Shown here: positions 12,068-22,754 of the stretch, piece by piece | Numbering within the stretch: the stretch's first letter is position 1 | Layout of the letters: every line of letters begins with the position of its first letter | Program-made: the position numbers and the translations under genes | Source: Sphagnum magellanicum | Taxonomy: Eukaryota; Streptophyta; Sphagnopsida; Sphagnales; Sphagnaceae | Assembly: GCA_021904315.1 (NCBI GenBank) | Contig: CM038912.1 | Location: 24,216,949 to 24,280,948, forward strand | Length of the DNA: 64,000 nt | Direction of reading: 5' to 3' | The notes under the pieces: generated by a model | Told to the model about the DNA's origin: nothing | The model's input: only the letters and a program-made list of their open reading frames with translations | Database searches by the model: none

Positions 12068-13210
12068 TCTTTCCTACACAATAACTGGTTACCAAGATGA
12101 AACCAAATATTAACTCAGTTGAGGTTCATCCACTCAGTGGATGGTGTGCTGGTGGGCACTGTGTGTGTGTTCACTATGGCCCCCAGGAGTGTTCAGACTG
12201 ACAAAATGGATGAAGTACAAGGTACTATGAACATGGCACAATAATTGTATGTGTGTGGAGGGGGGGGTTTGGTCTTAGAATTTTTCTTAGTGTAAACTGG
12301 AAGGACACATTACCCATAGTGCACAATTATTTCCTTCCTCTGCCCCATGAGCAGGGCAGTCTAATTTATTTTCATGTTGGGCAGGAGGGTGGGTGGGTTG
12401 GTGAGCTTTCCGTTTCATTTGATTTTTGCACCATGTAAAGTCCGTGATCGAGAGAGAGTGCATTACCAAAACCAAGCTTGTGTTCAACTCTTGCTATTGT
12501 GTTTGCCCTTATTTCGGTAATGCCCTCACCGTCGGGCTTTTTACCTTACACACTTCCACCACACACTATGCAGTTAACTACCTATGTGGTACTAAGTACC
12601 CTAAGGTATAAGCATGTAGTGAGCACCCGTAGTTAATTATCGAGGTCGGAAAGTAGGTGAAAGCACTTGGTGCCCGGTTACTAGATAGGTAAAAAAATAT
12701 GTGTGTAATTGAATTGGTATTATACAATATAGCTAGCTAGCTAACCACTGTGGTTAGCTAAGCTGTGGGATGATGGATGATGGATGATGGATGGCAGGAA
12801 AAGAATGAAAAATGTTTTGTGTTTTCCTGTCCAAACATCATCCATATACTGCATGGTGTGCTGGTGGGTGCTGCTGGTTCTCACTTTTGCCCTAAAAACT
12901 CCCACAAAGAAGAGTCTCTCTCTCACAGATACAAATTCTTTTTGTTGCCCCTTTTTCAGACCCCAATAGGAGGAGACGACACTAAATTAACACTAAATAC
13001 CAGCACCAATGTAAAAACAGTTTGTAGTTAGTTGGCCACCTTATTGTGCATGTTCAACTCAGGACTTTCTGACAGAGTCACTGATGCACTGGCTGTTCTA
13101 CAACACACTAGTTGTCAGACTATTATAAGTCACCCTTATTGAAGGTAGGTACGTAGGTAGGTACTAGGTGAATAGGTAAGTAGGTAGATAGTGAGTACTA
13201 GGTAGGTGTG
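12068..13210. repeat. Degenerate relative of the 11.5-kb palindrome with GTAG-rich tract
   Basis: This stretch repeats words of the preceding palindrome: TAGCTAACCACTGTGGTTAGCTA at 12738-12760 is itself a perfect palindrome around a CTG centre. Positions 12783-12802 pair with 12822-12842 to make a hairpin ending in CAGGAAAA/TTTTCCTG. The words GGTGTGCTGGTGGG occur at about 12131 and 12855. A GTAG-rich run lies at 13145-13205. It looks like a second, rearranged copy of the same element family. Short open frames here are not supported as genes. Confidence 0.5.
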
Positions 13211-14720
13211 TATCTCTCTCAAGAACAACTCCCTCTTTCATGAAAAAGTCAAGGAAGACAAATATTTCTATTTGTTCTGCTTCAGATACCAAATCTGGCA
13301 CTTGATACGAACTCGAGAGTTTTCAAGAGTAACATGCACACGGACAAAACATAATAATAATAAGTTCATGTTGGTTTCACCACTGTTGAGAATTCTGTTG
13401 ATATAATGGGTGTAATTTTCTTTCCCCCTTGTCATGAAACATGGTAAACATATATTAGAGTTTCTCTGCAAAGTCACCCTGTCTTCACCCTGTCTTTGGG
13501 CGTGCTTTCACCCCCCTTATCCCCTCTTTCAGTGGTATCTTGCCAAGTAAAGAATTTTGTTTTTTACTAAATCTCAGTATGAAATGCTGAAACTCACATT
13601 CAGTGCACAAGGTTCGAGAGTAATTATAGTGCCTAGTTGTACAGGTAGGAGCAGTGAAAATACATGTAGCAGCACTGGAGGCGCGATCAGGAAAAAAGAA
13701 AGACAGTATGAAACTGAGTTTACCACCAAAATTGCTGGAAAAACTGGTCTCGTCCCTCTTATTTCGTTTTGTACAATTTTCTTTCGCGTAACTGTGAAAG
13801 AAAACAATTTGCCAAAACTGACCATTCTTCACCCCTAATCGCCCATTGTTCTTTCCATGCATTACAATTTGACAATGAGCGGGAAATGCCCCAAGATCAT
13901 GGTAATCATGGTAATGGGTTTTAGGTTCCACCCAGTAAGTGTTTAGGAATTAGGGTTTCCCTGGGAGATCCTGTCAACAGAGTAGGAGTTCGATCACCAG
14001 ATGTGTTGTTCTGTTGTTAATCTAGCAATGCGAGCCAAACCTTGGCCATCTTGGAAACCCCAGCCTTTGATTTTATCTCATTGCCATCATTGATCACTTC
14101 ACCTTTAGTTGAACATACACTCGTCCCCCCCAATTCATCAATTTTTGTAGCACCCATGTTTCCAAGCATTCATTGGTACTTTCAATTTTGTAGGTTAAAA
14201 GTCTTTTTGGGATTAGTAGGGAATCATCCATGGGAAGGGTAGGATTGTTTTTGGGAATCACTTGGAATCCTCCGTGAAATTGAAAGATGGTGACATTGAG
14301 TGAATGGCCACAAGCAAGGAGGATGGGTTTGGATTTGGATTTCCTCAACTCTTGAGACTTACTTCTCTTGATGGAATCAAAAGGGTGGCTTGCAAGTGTG
14401 TTGTTTTCCAATTGCATAGACAAGCATTGTAAAAGGAAGACATGCTTTACAATACAACAACTATTTGGTATGCATTTTTGAGTGTGATATGTGCACCTTA
14501 AGGTTAGAAGTTAAAGGTTAGAAATTCAAGTTATGTGTGATTGAAGGCATCATTGGAGTCCTTATGAACTCCACCGAAATCAATGTTTTAAAAAAACTTA
14601 CATGATTCAACATGGTGATATTACACTAGCCAATTGTACTTTTAAGGACGAGAAAAACCAACCTTACATAGACTACAAGTCAACAAATGATGTACCAAGA
14701 AATCTATATATGAGCATTGC
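13211..14720. other. Intergenic stretch, no recognised gene
   Basis: Base composition is less AT-rich than around it. The longest frame is 148 codons on the minus strand (13485-13931). Its product has no motif I know, is rich in Phe, Ser, Cys and Lys, and has no related copy in the window, so it is left uncalled. Another 109-codon minus-strand frame (14094-14423) is likewise unrecognised. Confidence 0.4.
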
Positions 14721-14726
14721 CATCAC

Positions 14727-14885
14727 ATTCATGATGCATGGGCAATAAAACTTCCCGGAAGCAAAATTTGAAGTTGAGAATGATGGCAAGATGGTGTGTA
14801 TTAGATGCAAAGTATGTTCCAAGATAATTGTCCCCAAAATTAGATTCCTTGAGAAAGCATAGGCTATACGGGAGTTGTGGTAGTT
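14727..14885 (+). pseudogene. Fragment resembling the N-terminal zinc finger of a hAT-like transposase
   Basis: One frame gives HDAWAIKLPGSK. After a one-base shift the next frame gives VCIRCKVCSKIIVPKIRF and then a stop. The order of a WA-x-KLP motif, a short spacer and a V-x-CKVCS zinc-finger knuckle followed by a VPK segment fits what I remember of BED-like N-termini in plant hAT-type transposases. A frameshift plus stops within 160 bp show it is dead. It lies about 4 kb upstream of a hAT C-terminal remnant on the same strand, and the two could be parts of one old insertion. The alternative is a chance match to a short Cys-containing frame. Confidence 0.4.
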
Positions 14886-15959
14886 AAGTCACTATCATAC
14901 ATTCTGTTGATGGTCCCTAAACAAGTGTGAGACTGGCACTTTTGTTCATATCGGTGTGTGTGTGTGTGTGTTCTGTCTTTCCTTGTTTGGTTCTTTCTAT
15001 GGCTTCCCGAGGAAGTGTTAACCTTGTTGTTTTTTCTTCGTCGTGAGAATGGAGATTTCTATATTCTTATGAAAGTTACCCTTGTGTACCTTATTGACCA
15101 GTTTCTTGACCTCCTCTCCTACTTGGTTCAGGATCTTTTCTTGCTTTGTTGCAATGGCTAGGATGGTTAGTTTAGTTGTCATGTAGGGTTTGTGGAAGTT
15201 TTGAGTGGTGGTCCTATAAATGTTGTTAAGGAGTGCGAAGTAACTATTATATCCTTAACCATAAGGCCTGGTATGGAAGTGACAGTGTTGACATTTTTCC
15301 CATAATGATTGTTTTTACTCAAATAAAGTTGCTCAAACTTTTCCCCAATTTGAGCAAGAGTGGTTACACAAAAACTAGTTCCTTTTACCCCATTTTTTCC
15401 CTATAGTTGAAATTATGATTAAAAACACTTGTGATTAAGGTGCCGGATAATACTTTCAATTTTAGTTGCAAAATTACTTGCAAATAATAGTAGTTGTAAG
15501 GTGGTCACAAGTCATGGGTTGGAATGGACAAGATTTGATGGAGCGATCATTAAGTTCGATCATGATCCTTGGATGGCAACTACTATTAATTCTACATGAA
15601 TTGCCAAGGAGATCATGTAGTAGGGATTAGCCTTTGGTATATTTTAGTGTGCTTTAACCTTAATCTTGAAATGAAATCCTTACAATAGTTAGAAAATATT
15701 AGCTACCTACCCCCCCTCGTAGCTTAAATACAATCTTTATATGGTAATTAAGTTTGTCAATACTTTGTTTTCATGATAAAAAAAATGAATGCATGGAAAT
15801 ATTTTCCCCTCTTACAACATAAAAATAAAAAATGTATAGGAGATCCCATAGATTTTAAATTTTGATTCACCCCTTCTTTAGAGATAAAATAAAATGAATT
15901 TGAACCCAAATGATGGGACCGCCAACTATTTATGGACAAAATACACAAAAAAAATGAAA
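14886..15959. other. Intergenic stretch, no recognised gene
   Basis: A GT microsatellite lies at about 14955-14972. No motif or conserved frame was recognised in the rest. Confidence 0.45.
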
Positions 15960-16125
15960 AAATTACATCTTGGTGAAACTAAGATCTTTCCCTAGTTGAA
16001 CTTCTGCCTTTCAACAAAACCCTTTTATTTCCTAGTTAAATTTTCACCTTTTGGCAAAACCAATACCCTTTCATGGCTAAACTTCTACCTTTCAACAAAA
16101 CCTTTTATATTTTTTAATTAAATCA
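15960..16125 (-). repeat. Short, inverted copy of the AAAAGTTTAGCCAAGA minisatellite
   Basis: Units such as CTTTCAACAAAACCCTTTTA and TTGGCAAAACC are the reverse complement of the GATAAAAGTTTTGCCAAAAG-type units found upstream of each ankyrin gene. Only about five units remain. Confidence 0.6.
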
Positions 16126-16159
16126 TTATTTTTTTGGTATTGCTCACACATAAAAAATT

Positions 16160-16990
16160 TCTAAAAGTATAATGGAAAGTGATCATTATTGGGTAGATGC
16201 ACAATCAAGTGGTTCACTTTCGTGACATTTTAGTTCTTTTTTTCTTCTGTACCCTTTATTCAAATGTGTATGGTGATTAATACATCCTTAGAATTATTAA
16301 TTGGGATTTGGATCTTGACCAACAATTTGATTATGAAAAGAATTGTGTGGTTATTTATTGATTAAAAATTCATTTGTTAATAGTAATGGACTTTTGAAGT
16401 TGAAAAATAAGGGTTAATCATTTAACTAGAACATCAGAAAATGAAACTTTTTATATTAATTCACATTCCAAATTTGTTATTGAGACTCAATAGATGATGA
16501 AATACAAAATGATAAACTCATACCATGAATCTTTTCTTTGAAAGTCTTAACCATTTAATAGTTAGGGACTTTTAAATGGTTCAAATTTGATCATATTTTC
16601 ATAAGTCCATATGAATTACAATTTCTGTTTGTTTTTCAATTTTTTCTCTCAAAAGCATTTTTTTGAAAGCTTTAAATGGGCCATTATTCATATGGACTTT
16701 GTGGGTTTTCCTCTTAGGACTTCCAAGTTAAAAAATAACATGAACTACATTAAATAAATATAAAATTTCACATAGATTTCGGAAGGTTTGTAGGTGATTG
16801 AGCACGTATTATCCAAAGATTATAATAATAACATTTTTTAAAACAACAATCATGTCCATTTGAATCATTTAAAAAAATTTGTTTGAACTCATAGGAACTA
16901 CAATTTCTACCATTTTTGAGCCACTCAATTGTACATTCACCCTATTATTAATGAGGGTATTGAAAAAATCAATGCATTCAAGGTTGAATG
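16160..16990. repeat. Dispersed ~830-bp repeat, inverted relative to 27700-28600
   Basis: Read against the reverse complement of 27700-28600 this block matches over its whole length with frequent small differences. Shared landmarks are GGGTAGATGCA, TAACAAATGAATTTTT-type words, the string around TCATATGGACTTTGTGGG, and ATGTCCATTTGAATCATTT. No coding capacity was recognised. It is likely an old transposable-element family. Confidence 0.75.
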
Positions 16991-17423
16991 GACAACTTCA
17001 ACACATTTTTGAAATGATTTTTGCAATACCTTTTTTAGATGGATAAATTTCATTAACACACCTTAAATCACATTACACAATGCAATACCTTCATTTACCA
17101 TTAACAAACTGTATTAATTATCAAATATGTAAAACTCGCATCTAAGATAATTATGAATTGGAAACCAAGCAAGTATTGCAAAAAATTTACAAATGACCTA
17201 AAATGCGATACCCACATCACATGTCATGTCAAAACTAACATTTGTTGGTCCAAGTTTTACCTTAAATGAAATACCTTCATTAGTATTATGCCAAAACCAC
17301 ATGTTGGACACGACACATGCAATATTTGCATATAAGCAAATTATGAATTGGCAAAACATGTAGGTATGTAAATATTACATTATTGGTTAATACTATAGTG
17401 GACATTTGAAAACCCATATGTAG

Positions 17424-17750
17424 ATATTGCATACTTGACCAAAAAAATTAATGAAAAATTTGGGAGCCTAATGTGGGTATTGCGAGGTGGCAATGTTGCA
17501 AAATGCATTTAGATGATTATGGATGTGGGTATTGCATAGTTGGCCAAAAAAACTAGTGAACAGTTTGGGAGCATGATACAACTATTATGAGGTAGTAATA
17601 TTGCAAAAAATAATTTAATAATCATGGTCACTTGCATGGTTGGTTAAAAAACCAATGAAAAATTTGGGAGGTTGATGTAAATATATTACAAGGCAAAAAA
17701 TTGTAGAATGCAATATGAAATACCCATATGTAAGTATTACATGTCCAAAC
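17424..17750. repeat. Tandem array of ~103-bp units with GGTATTGCA motif
   Basis: The anchor CAAAAAAATTAATGAAAAATTTGGGAG-like segment recurs at about 17438, 17542 and 17643, each preceded by a GG(T)TATTGCAT-type word. Three diverged units are visible. The words ATGTGGGTATTGC and GCAATACCCACAT also recur nearby (17205-17345) and in 58560-58660, so the motif is dispersed beyond the array. Confidence 0.7.
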
Positions 17751-18898
17751 AAACATTATGTTAATTGCTAATGTTTCATATTTTTTATTTGACTAACACA
17801 ATAAAATTTGAATTTCTAAAGAGACAATATTTACATGAATGAATGCAAACTTTGAAATAAACTTTAAATTCAAAAATTCACTAGGATCTTTTCGAAACCA
17901 TTCACATGTCATTGGTTACCAAAATACCAAATGGCATAAATTAACTTTCAGATTTTATGTACACTTAAGTTACATGCAAAATGCACTAAACCATAACAAT
18001 TGTGTTCAAAAAATGCAAATCAATAAATCCATGTTAATACAAGAGAAGAAGTAATGACATGTAACCCTTTCTCCATAAAAGATCCTTTTTTATCACAAAC
18101 CTCATTTATAATATCATGAATTTGATGATAAGTTGTATTTGTTTCGATCACCTTTATATAATGGTTATACATGTACATTTGTTGACTGGTGAAAGCACAC
18201 TAAGGTGTCACAATTTCGACGGATTAAAGTCCCTTTTCAAAGTCCTTTTTTAGTGTAATTTAAAATTAGCCTAAAATATGAATATTTAAATGATATTGAA
18301 AATAACATTTTTTTCCATTTCCAATTTCAAATCATGACATTATAAGACACATAGAAAAATCATAAAAAATATATTTTTTAAATAATTATTTTTAAATGCT
18401 TAAAAGGGCTTTTTAAAATAATTACAATTTTTTGGATTTCAAAAAGTCCATAACATAATAAATTAAAATCATATTCCATTCATTCAATGGATATTTAATT
18501 TTTTAAACATGATTCATCTAATATCCCAAAGTTTCAAACACATAAAACTAACACATAAAAGTCCATATCCATGAGTTTTGCAAATGTGACAAAAAGTGTG
18601 GGCAAAATTCAAAAGTCCATTACTTGTTGGCTATTCACGATTTTGATTTGATTTGTTCATTTTTGGAAGGTTGATTATGTTATTTTTAGATAAACAAATC
18701 CATTTTTCTATTATTTCAATGAATTTTATTTTATTTATTTTCTTGTCTAGGGAATATAGGAAAAACTGCCATTGTGATATAAGGTCATTGTAGTGTGTGA
18801 ACACCCAGGGTTATCTATTTTTAATTTTGATTGGACCTTTATGCAAAGACTACATTTTATGCCCATTTAACCTTGTTAAGGCATAATATTGTTTTGAA
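17751..18898. other. AT-rich stretch, no recognised gene
   Basis: No conserved motif, repeat or plausible coding frame was recognised. Confidence 0.4.
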
Positions 18899-19318
18899 AT
18901 GGAATTTGGTGATGAAGGTTTGAACGTACTTGTCTTTTTGAATGAAGAGATGGTGGACATGGGAGCTTCCTTTTTTAAGTTGACTTTACAAGCAAATAAT
19001 AAGAAGGCTTTGGAACCTCCTTTGACCTACAATCATGTCACTAAGTTATGGTCCAATCTATCTTCCAATGTTGTTTTAAATCATCAATTGTTTGAATATT
19101 TCGAATTGGTGGAATTTTATGTTGTCATGGTTCTAGGTACCATGGAGGATGAATGATGTTTTTTCATCATATATTTCATAAAATTTACGTTGAAAACAAA
19201 TTGACAAATCATCTTGATTTGGTTATCAAGATGTTTGCTTGGGATCAATATTCTATTGATAGTTTTCCATTTAGACATGTAATCAATGCTTGGCACAATG
19301 GGAAGCAAAGGTATGTAG
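18899..19318 (+). pseudogene. Remnant of the C-terminal region of a hAT-like transposase
   Basis: A frame from 18899 runs to a TGA at 19154-19156 and includes VMVLGTMEDE. Reading through the TGA gives a further Cys-Phe stretch, and after a one-base shift near 19199 the frame gives NKLTNHLDLVIKMFAWD and then a segment ending SIDSFPF. The order (a short LG-x-x-EDE motif, about 20 residues, then a HLDLV-x-MF helix) fits the conserved C-terminal dimerisation region of hAT-type transposases as I remember it. The stop could be a decayed arginine codon (CGA to TGA), as expected from methylation-driven C-to-T change. One stop plus one frameshift in 400 bp make it a pseudogene. Alternatives are a related domesticated zinc-finger protein or a chance resemblance. 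Confidence 0.45.
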
Positions 19319-20100
19319 TTGATGTTTAGTATGTTTGCAATTTTAATGTTGTAGGTTGCTTTTGGTTTACATAGTTATTTGAGTTCAATTTGCAACTTGT
19401 ATACATGCAAATAAGAAGTAATGCAAGCAAGTTTTGATTTGTAGAATTTATAATTACATTTTTTTTCAACTTCTCTTCTATGGTTTTTGTGTGATTTGGA
19501 TTTATAGAAAACCCTACATGACTCAAGTTTTGTTGGTTCCTTATGTATGTGTCTTTAGCCTTGTTGATTTTTTTATTGTATTATTTTTTTTTCTATTTTA
19601 AATTAATATGCATCTTGCTTGTTGTTGTGTTTTTAGATTGTTTGCTTGAACTAAGGTAAATTTGGCCCATCATTGAACAATAACTTATCATCGAACACTT
19701 TGACAAATCTTTCTTGATTTTTCTCCATTGTGAATGATTTAAAATGTTATAGGTGCGCCTTCTCAAGCTTTACAAATCATCTTTGAAATGCAAATCCAAA
19801 GGAGTAGCCAAAAAAAAGTGGTAAAGAAAATATGTTTTTTTGAATTGCAAAATGCATTTTTTTTTCATTTTTCTCCATTTTGACCCATGCTTCATCAATG
19901 CATAATGATTTCATTTTTTGTTCAAATTGAACGATTTAAACTACTATGAAATCACCATCTTAAGCTCTACAAATCATCTTGTAACTCTAAAGGCAACATA
20001 ATAATATTTAAGGATTTTTTGAGGGGTTCAGAGGTAAGCTATGAGCTATTCGATGGAGAATTTTTGTAAAAACGATCCCCCTTATTTCAGGGGGCCGTAA
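19319..20100. repeat. AT-rich stretch holding copies of a dispersed repeat
   Basis: Positions 19735-19850 and, more weakly, 19930-19990 carry the words CTCAAGCT(C/T)TACAAATCATCTT. These match the minus strand of 11050-11160. No gene is seen. Confidence 0.45.
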
Positions 20101-20925
20101 CTTTCTAACCTCTAATCCATTTTTGCTGATTTTTGGTGTGATAGATGGCCAAAGAAGAGGGCTCCATCTACTCTTTGGACACCATAAACAATGGAGCCTC
20201 TTGCAAAAACGGTGAGAAACCCTACCTTAAATGTAGTATGACCAGCCTCTCCACCTTAACATGGGAATACGGAGAAGGTTTTAATGTGTGTTGCTTCTGC
20301 AGATTTGACCTGGGCTACAATGGGCAGGATCCGAGAGGATTGAGATTTGGTCCTTCCTCATGCCTTCAATTTTTGCATTGGAAAAAAAATTGGTTCGCAC
20401 ATTTTGTATGTAATGTTTGACCAATTCACATACATGTCTATTGGAAAGGTTGCCGAACTTTGTACTTTTGAATGAACCATGTAACCAATCTGCCACACTT
20501 GAAAATTATCTTTGTCGCAACTAAATGATACTTTTAAATTTTTATTGGATGCCGTATTCTTCCTTACAGCTATTGCAAATTGCCAACTGCACTTATAAAA
20601 CTGTAAAATAGGTGCCAAGTGCCAACACTCCCTCCAAGAGCCTACATGTATAGCCAACTTTTAGACCTTGGGCAAATGAAAAAAAAAACCCTGCTACATA
20701 GGTACCCACGCCCTTGTCCAGGTAGTTCCCAAGCCCAAAATGATGCTGACAAAATTTAGGAATAGAAATTCTACTAAGCCAATGAGGTGAGGCGGCATGT
20801 ACCACGCCCCCCGAAAAAGGAGCGTGGGGATTCATAATTTCATACACAGCCAATTCATATGGATCACAAGAGGGTACGTAGGACTCTGAAGTACATGCGA
20901 AAATAACAAAACCGGTGAATCTCTG
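20101..20925. other. Less AT-rich intergenic stretch, no recognised gene
   Basis: Open frames of 71-99 codons overlap on both strands, but none shows a motif or a related copy. They are treated as chance frames. Confidence 0.35.
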
Positions 20926-21066
20926 AAGTCAGGATCGACGTACGTCAGCTCCTTGTGGCAGTTTACGACGTACGTGAGACGTCGTGGCAGCTGGCCATTT
21001 TGCACTTATTAGAGTCTAGCAGAGCTTTTATGCTCTAATTGCACGTGAAGTTTTCTTGTGCGGCGC
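20926..21066. promoter_or_regulatory. Cluster of ACGT-core sites next to the 21-kb tandem array
   Basis: Within about 120 bp there are several ACGT cores: GACGTACGTCAG, ACGACGTACGTGAG, GACGTCG and GCACGTGA. ACGT cores are the usual recognition sequence of plant bZIP proteins, and CACGTG that of bHLH proteins. No gene start is evident downstream. The cluster could be a relic promoter, part of the repeat, or chance in a locally GC-rich segment. Confidence 0.3.
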
Positions 21067-21069
21067 GCG

Positions 21070-21640
21070 CGGAAAGGTCCTGCAAGCGGTAAAAGATGCC
21101 AAACATCACACAACAAAGATTTAGGGTTTATGTCCATGACTGCCCGACAGGATGAATTCTCGCGTGTTGCCGATGATGCTTTGGATCCACTAACTAGGAT
21201 GAAACAAGACCCTTGCTACGACCTGCCCATAAAAAGCTTTCTGAGTGAAAAAGGGTCAGGAAATGTCATGCAAGCTGCCAAACATCACACAAAAAAGTCT
21301 ATGACTGCGTAACAGGATGGATTCTAGCGTGTTACCGATGATGCTTTGCATGCGCCAATTGGGATGAAAGGGGAATGTCGCTATGGCCTGCCCATAAAAT
21401 CTTTCTGAGTGAAACAGGGTCAGGAAACGTCATGCAAGCGGTACAAGATGCCAAACATCACACAAGAAAGGTTTATGGTTTTGGTCCATGCCTACCAGAC
21501 AGGATGGATTCTAGCGTGTTACCCCTGAGGCTTTGCATGCACCGATTAGGATGAAAGAAGAATCTCGCTACGGCCTGCCCATAAAACCTTTCTGAGTGAA
21601 ACAGGGTCAGGAAACGTCATGTAAGCGGTAAAAGAGCATC
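21070..21640. repeat. Tandem array of three ~165-190-bp units
   Basis: Three anchors recur in the same order: GCCAAACATCACACA at about 21098, 21277 and 21453; an AGGATG(A/G)ATTCT word at about 21150, 21315 and 21500; and TTTCTGAGTGAAA at about 21239, 21402 and 21590. Spacing varies between about 163 and 188 bp because of indels. A degenerate partial unit (GCCGAACATTACACA) sits at about 21998. Composition is markedly less AT-rich than the surroundings. Confidence 0.8.
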
Positions 21641-22400
21641 CCCAGCTGTCGTCAGTATGGGACCCTACAGAGTAAAATTCGCTGAAGATTAGTCAAAACA
21701 TGCCGCTTGTGCTTGGGAAAATGGTTTTGAGCAAACATATTTGTACAGTTTGCCGAGGCTCAAAAAAGGCAATCAACGCTGTGCACCTGCCAGGAAAGAA
21801 TGTAATAAATATGATTTGAGTGCTGGTCCTTGTTTTCTGATTGGCCAAAGATAATGATTGGTCCAGGTGGTTTGCTATTAGGAGTCTCCCATCCATTTGC
21901 AGTCACAATGGGGGGTACCACAAAAATAAATAGCTAAACCTGGACCTATGAAATATTTTCGCAGGGTCACATACTGAGCACCTCTGGGATACTCTAAATG
22001 CCGAACATTACACAGAAAAGCTTGTTTTGTGAAACAGGTCAGGAACAGTCTTTTTTTACTGGAAATTTTTTGTCAAAGGAGCACTCATATTTTAGCTCCT
22101 ACTCTTTGGTTAAAGAAAATCCTAAACCCACCCAAAAAAACCTTCATCATGAAAGTAAAATGCATTATTTAGATTAACTACCTACATTGTAATCAAACCT
22201 AGTAGTTGTCAACTAGATTATACCATAAACAAGCAAAGCAAATAAATAGCAATTCAAGTTTTGAACCTCTCAAGGTTGCCCTCAAAAACCCAAAATTTAA
22301 CCATTGGGGTCAAAAATTAAATTGGTGTTTATTATGTATTAAAATATTTCTACCTTTTTTAATGATAATAAAAATATTAAATAATGAAATTAAAGTCTCG
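21641..22400. other. Intergenic stretch with one partial satellite-like unit
   Basis: Apart from the partial repeat unit at about 21998-22050 no feature is recognised. Confidence 0.4.
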
Positions 22401-22754
22401 TAGTACCTTCACCATTTTTGCAATAGATTGTTAAATAATTAATTAAATTTTAAATCTTAAGTTTGGCACTTGATTTTTTATTTCTAAAATTTTTAGCAAG
22501 TAATGGATATAAATAATAATAAATGCAATATACCCAATGTTATGGAACAATTTAATGTGTCTAAACTAGTTCAATGTTAAACCTTGTCCTTGGAGGTTTG
22601 GGGTTCAGACCCTGACAGTGGATGTCTAGGATTTCAAAACCTAACGATGAAAATTTTTATTTTATTAAAACTTCAACACAAATAAGAAATAACTTTTCAA
22701 ATTTTTGGATATACGAAAAATAATTTAATTTATGCTAAAATGGTAAAGGTACTA
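22401..22754. mobile_element. Possible MITE with ~18-bp terminal inverted repeats
   Basis: TAGTACCTTCACCATTTT at 22401-22418 is the near-perfect inverse of AAAATGGTAAAGGTACTA at 22737-22754, one mismatch. The 354-bp unit has no coding capacity. A word GGTTCAGACCC at about 22602 looks like a polymerase III B box, but no A box or tRNA fold accompanies it. Confidence 0.5.

Noticed and set aside
13485..13931. 148-codon open frame on the minus strand
   Set aside because: It is the longest frame in the left half, but it has no motif, no copy elsewhere and overlapping frames of similar size on the other strand. Chance is sufficient.
20145..20420. 91-codon plus-strand frame with Cys-rich middle
   Set aside because: There is no spacing of cysteines typical of a known domain, and a comparably long frame overlaps on the opposite strand.
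22595..22620. GGTTCAGACCC, a possible tRNA or SINE B box
   Set aside because: There is no A box at the right distance, no cloverleaf and no poly-A or poly-T end. It lies inside a short terminal-inverted-repeat unit.
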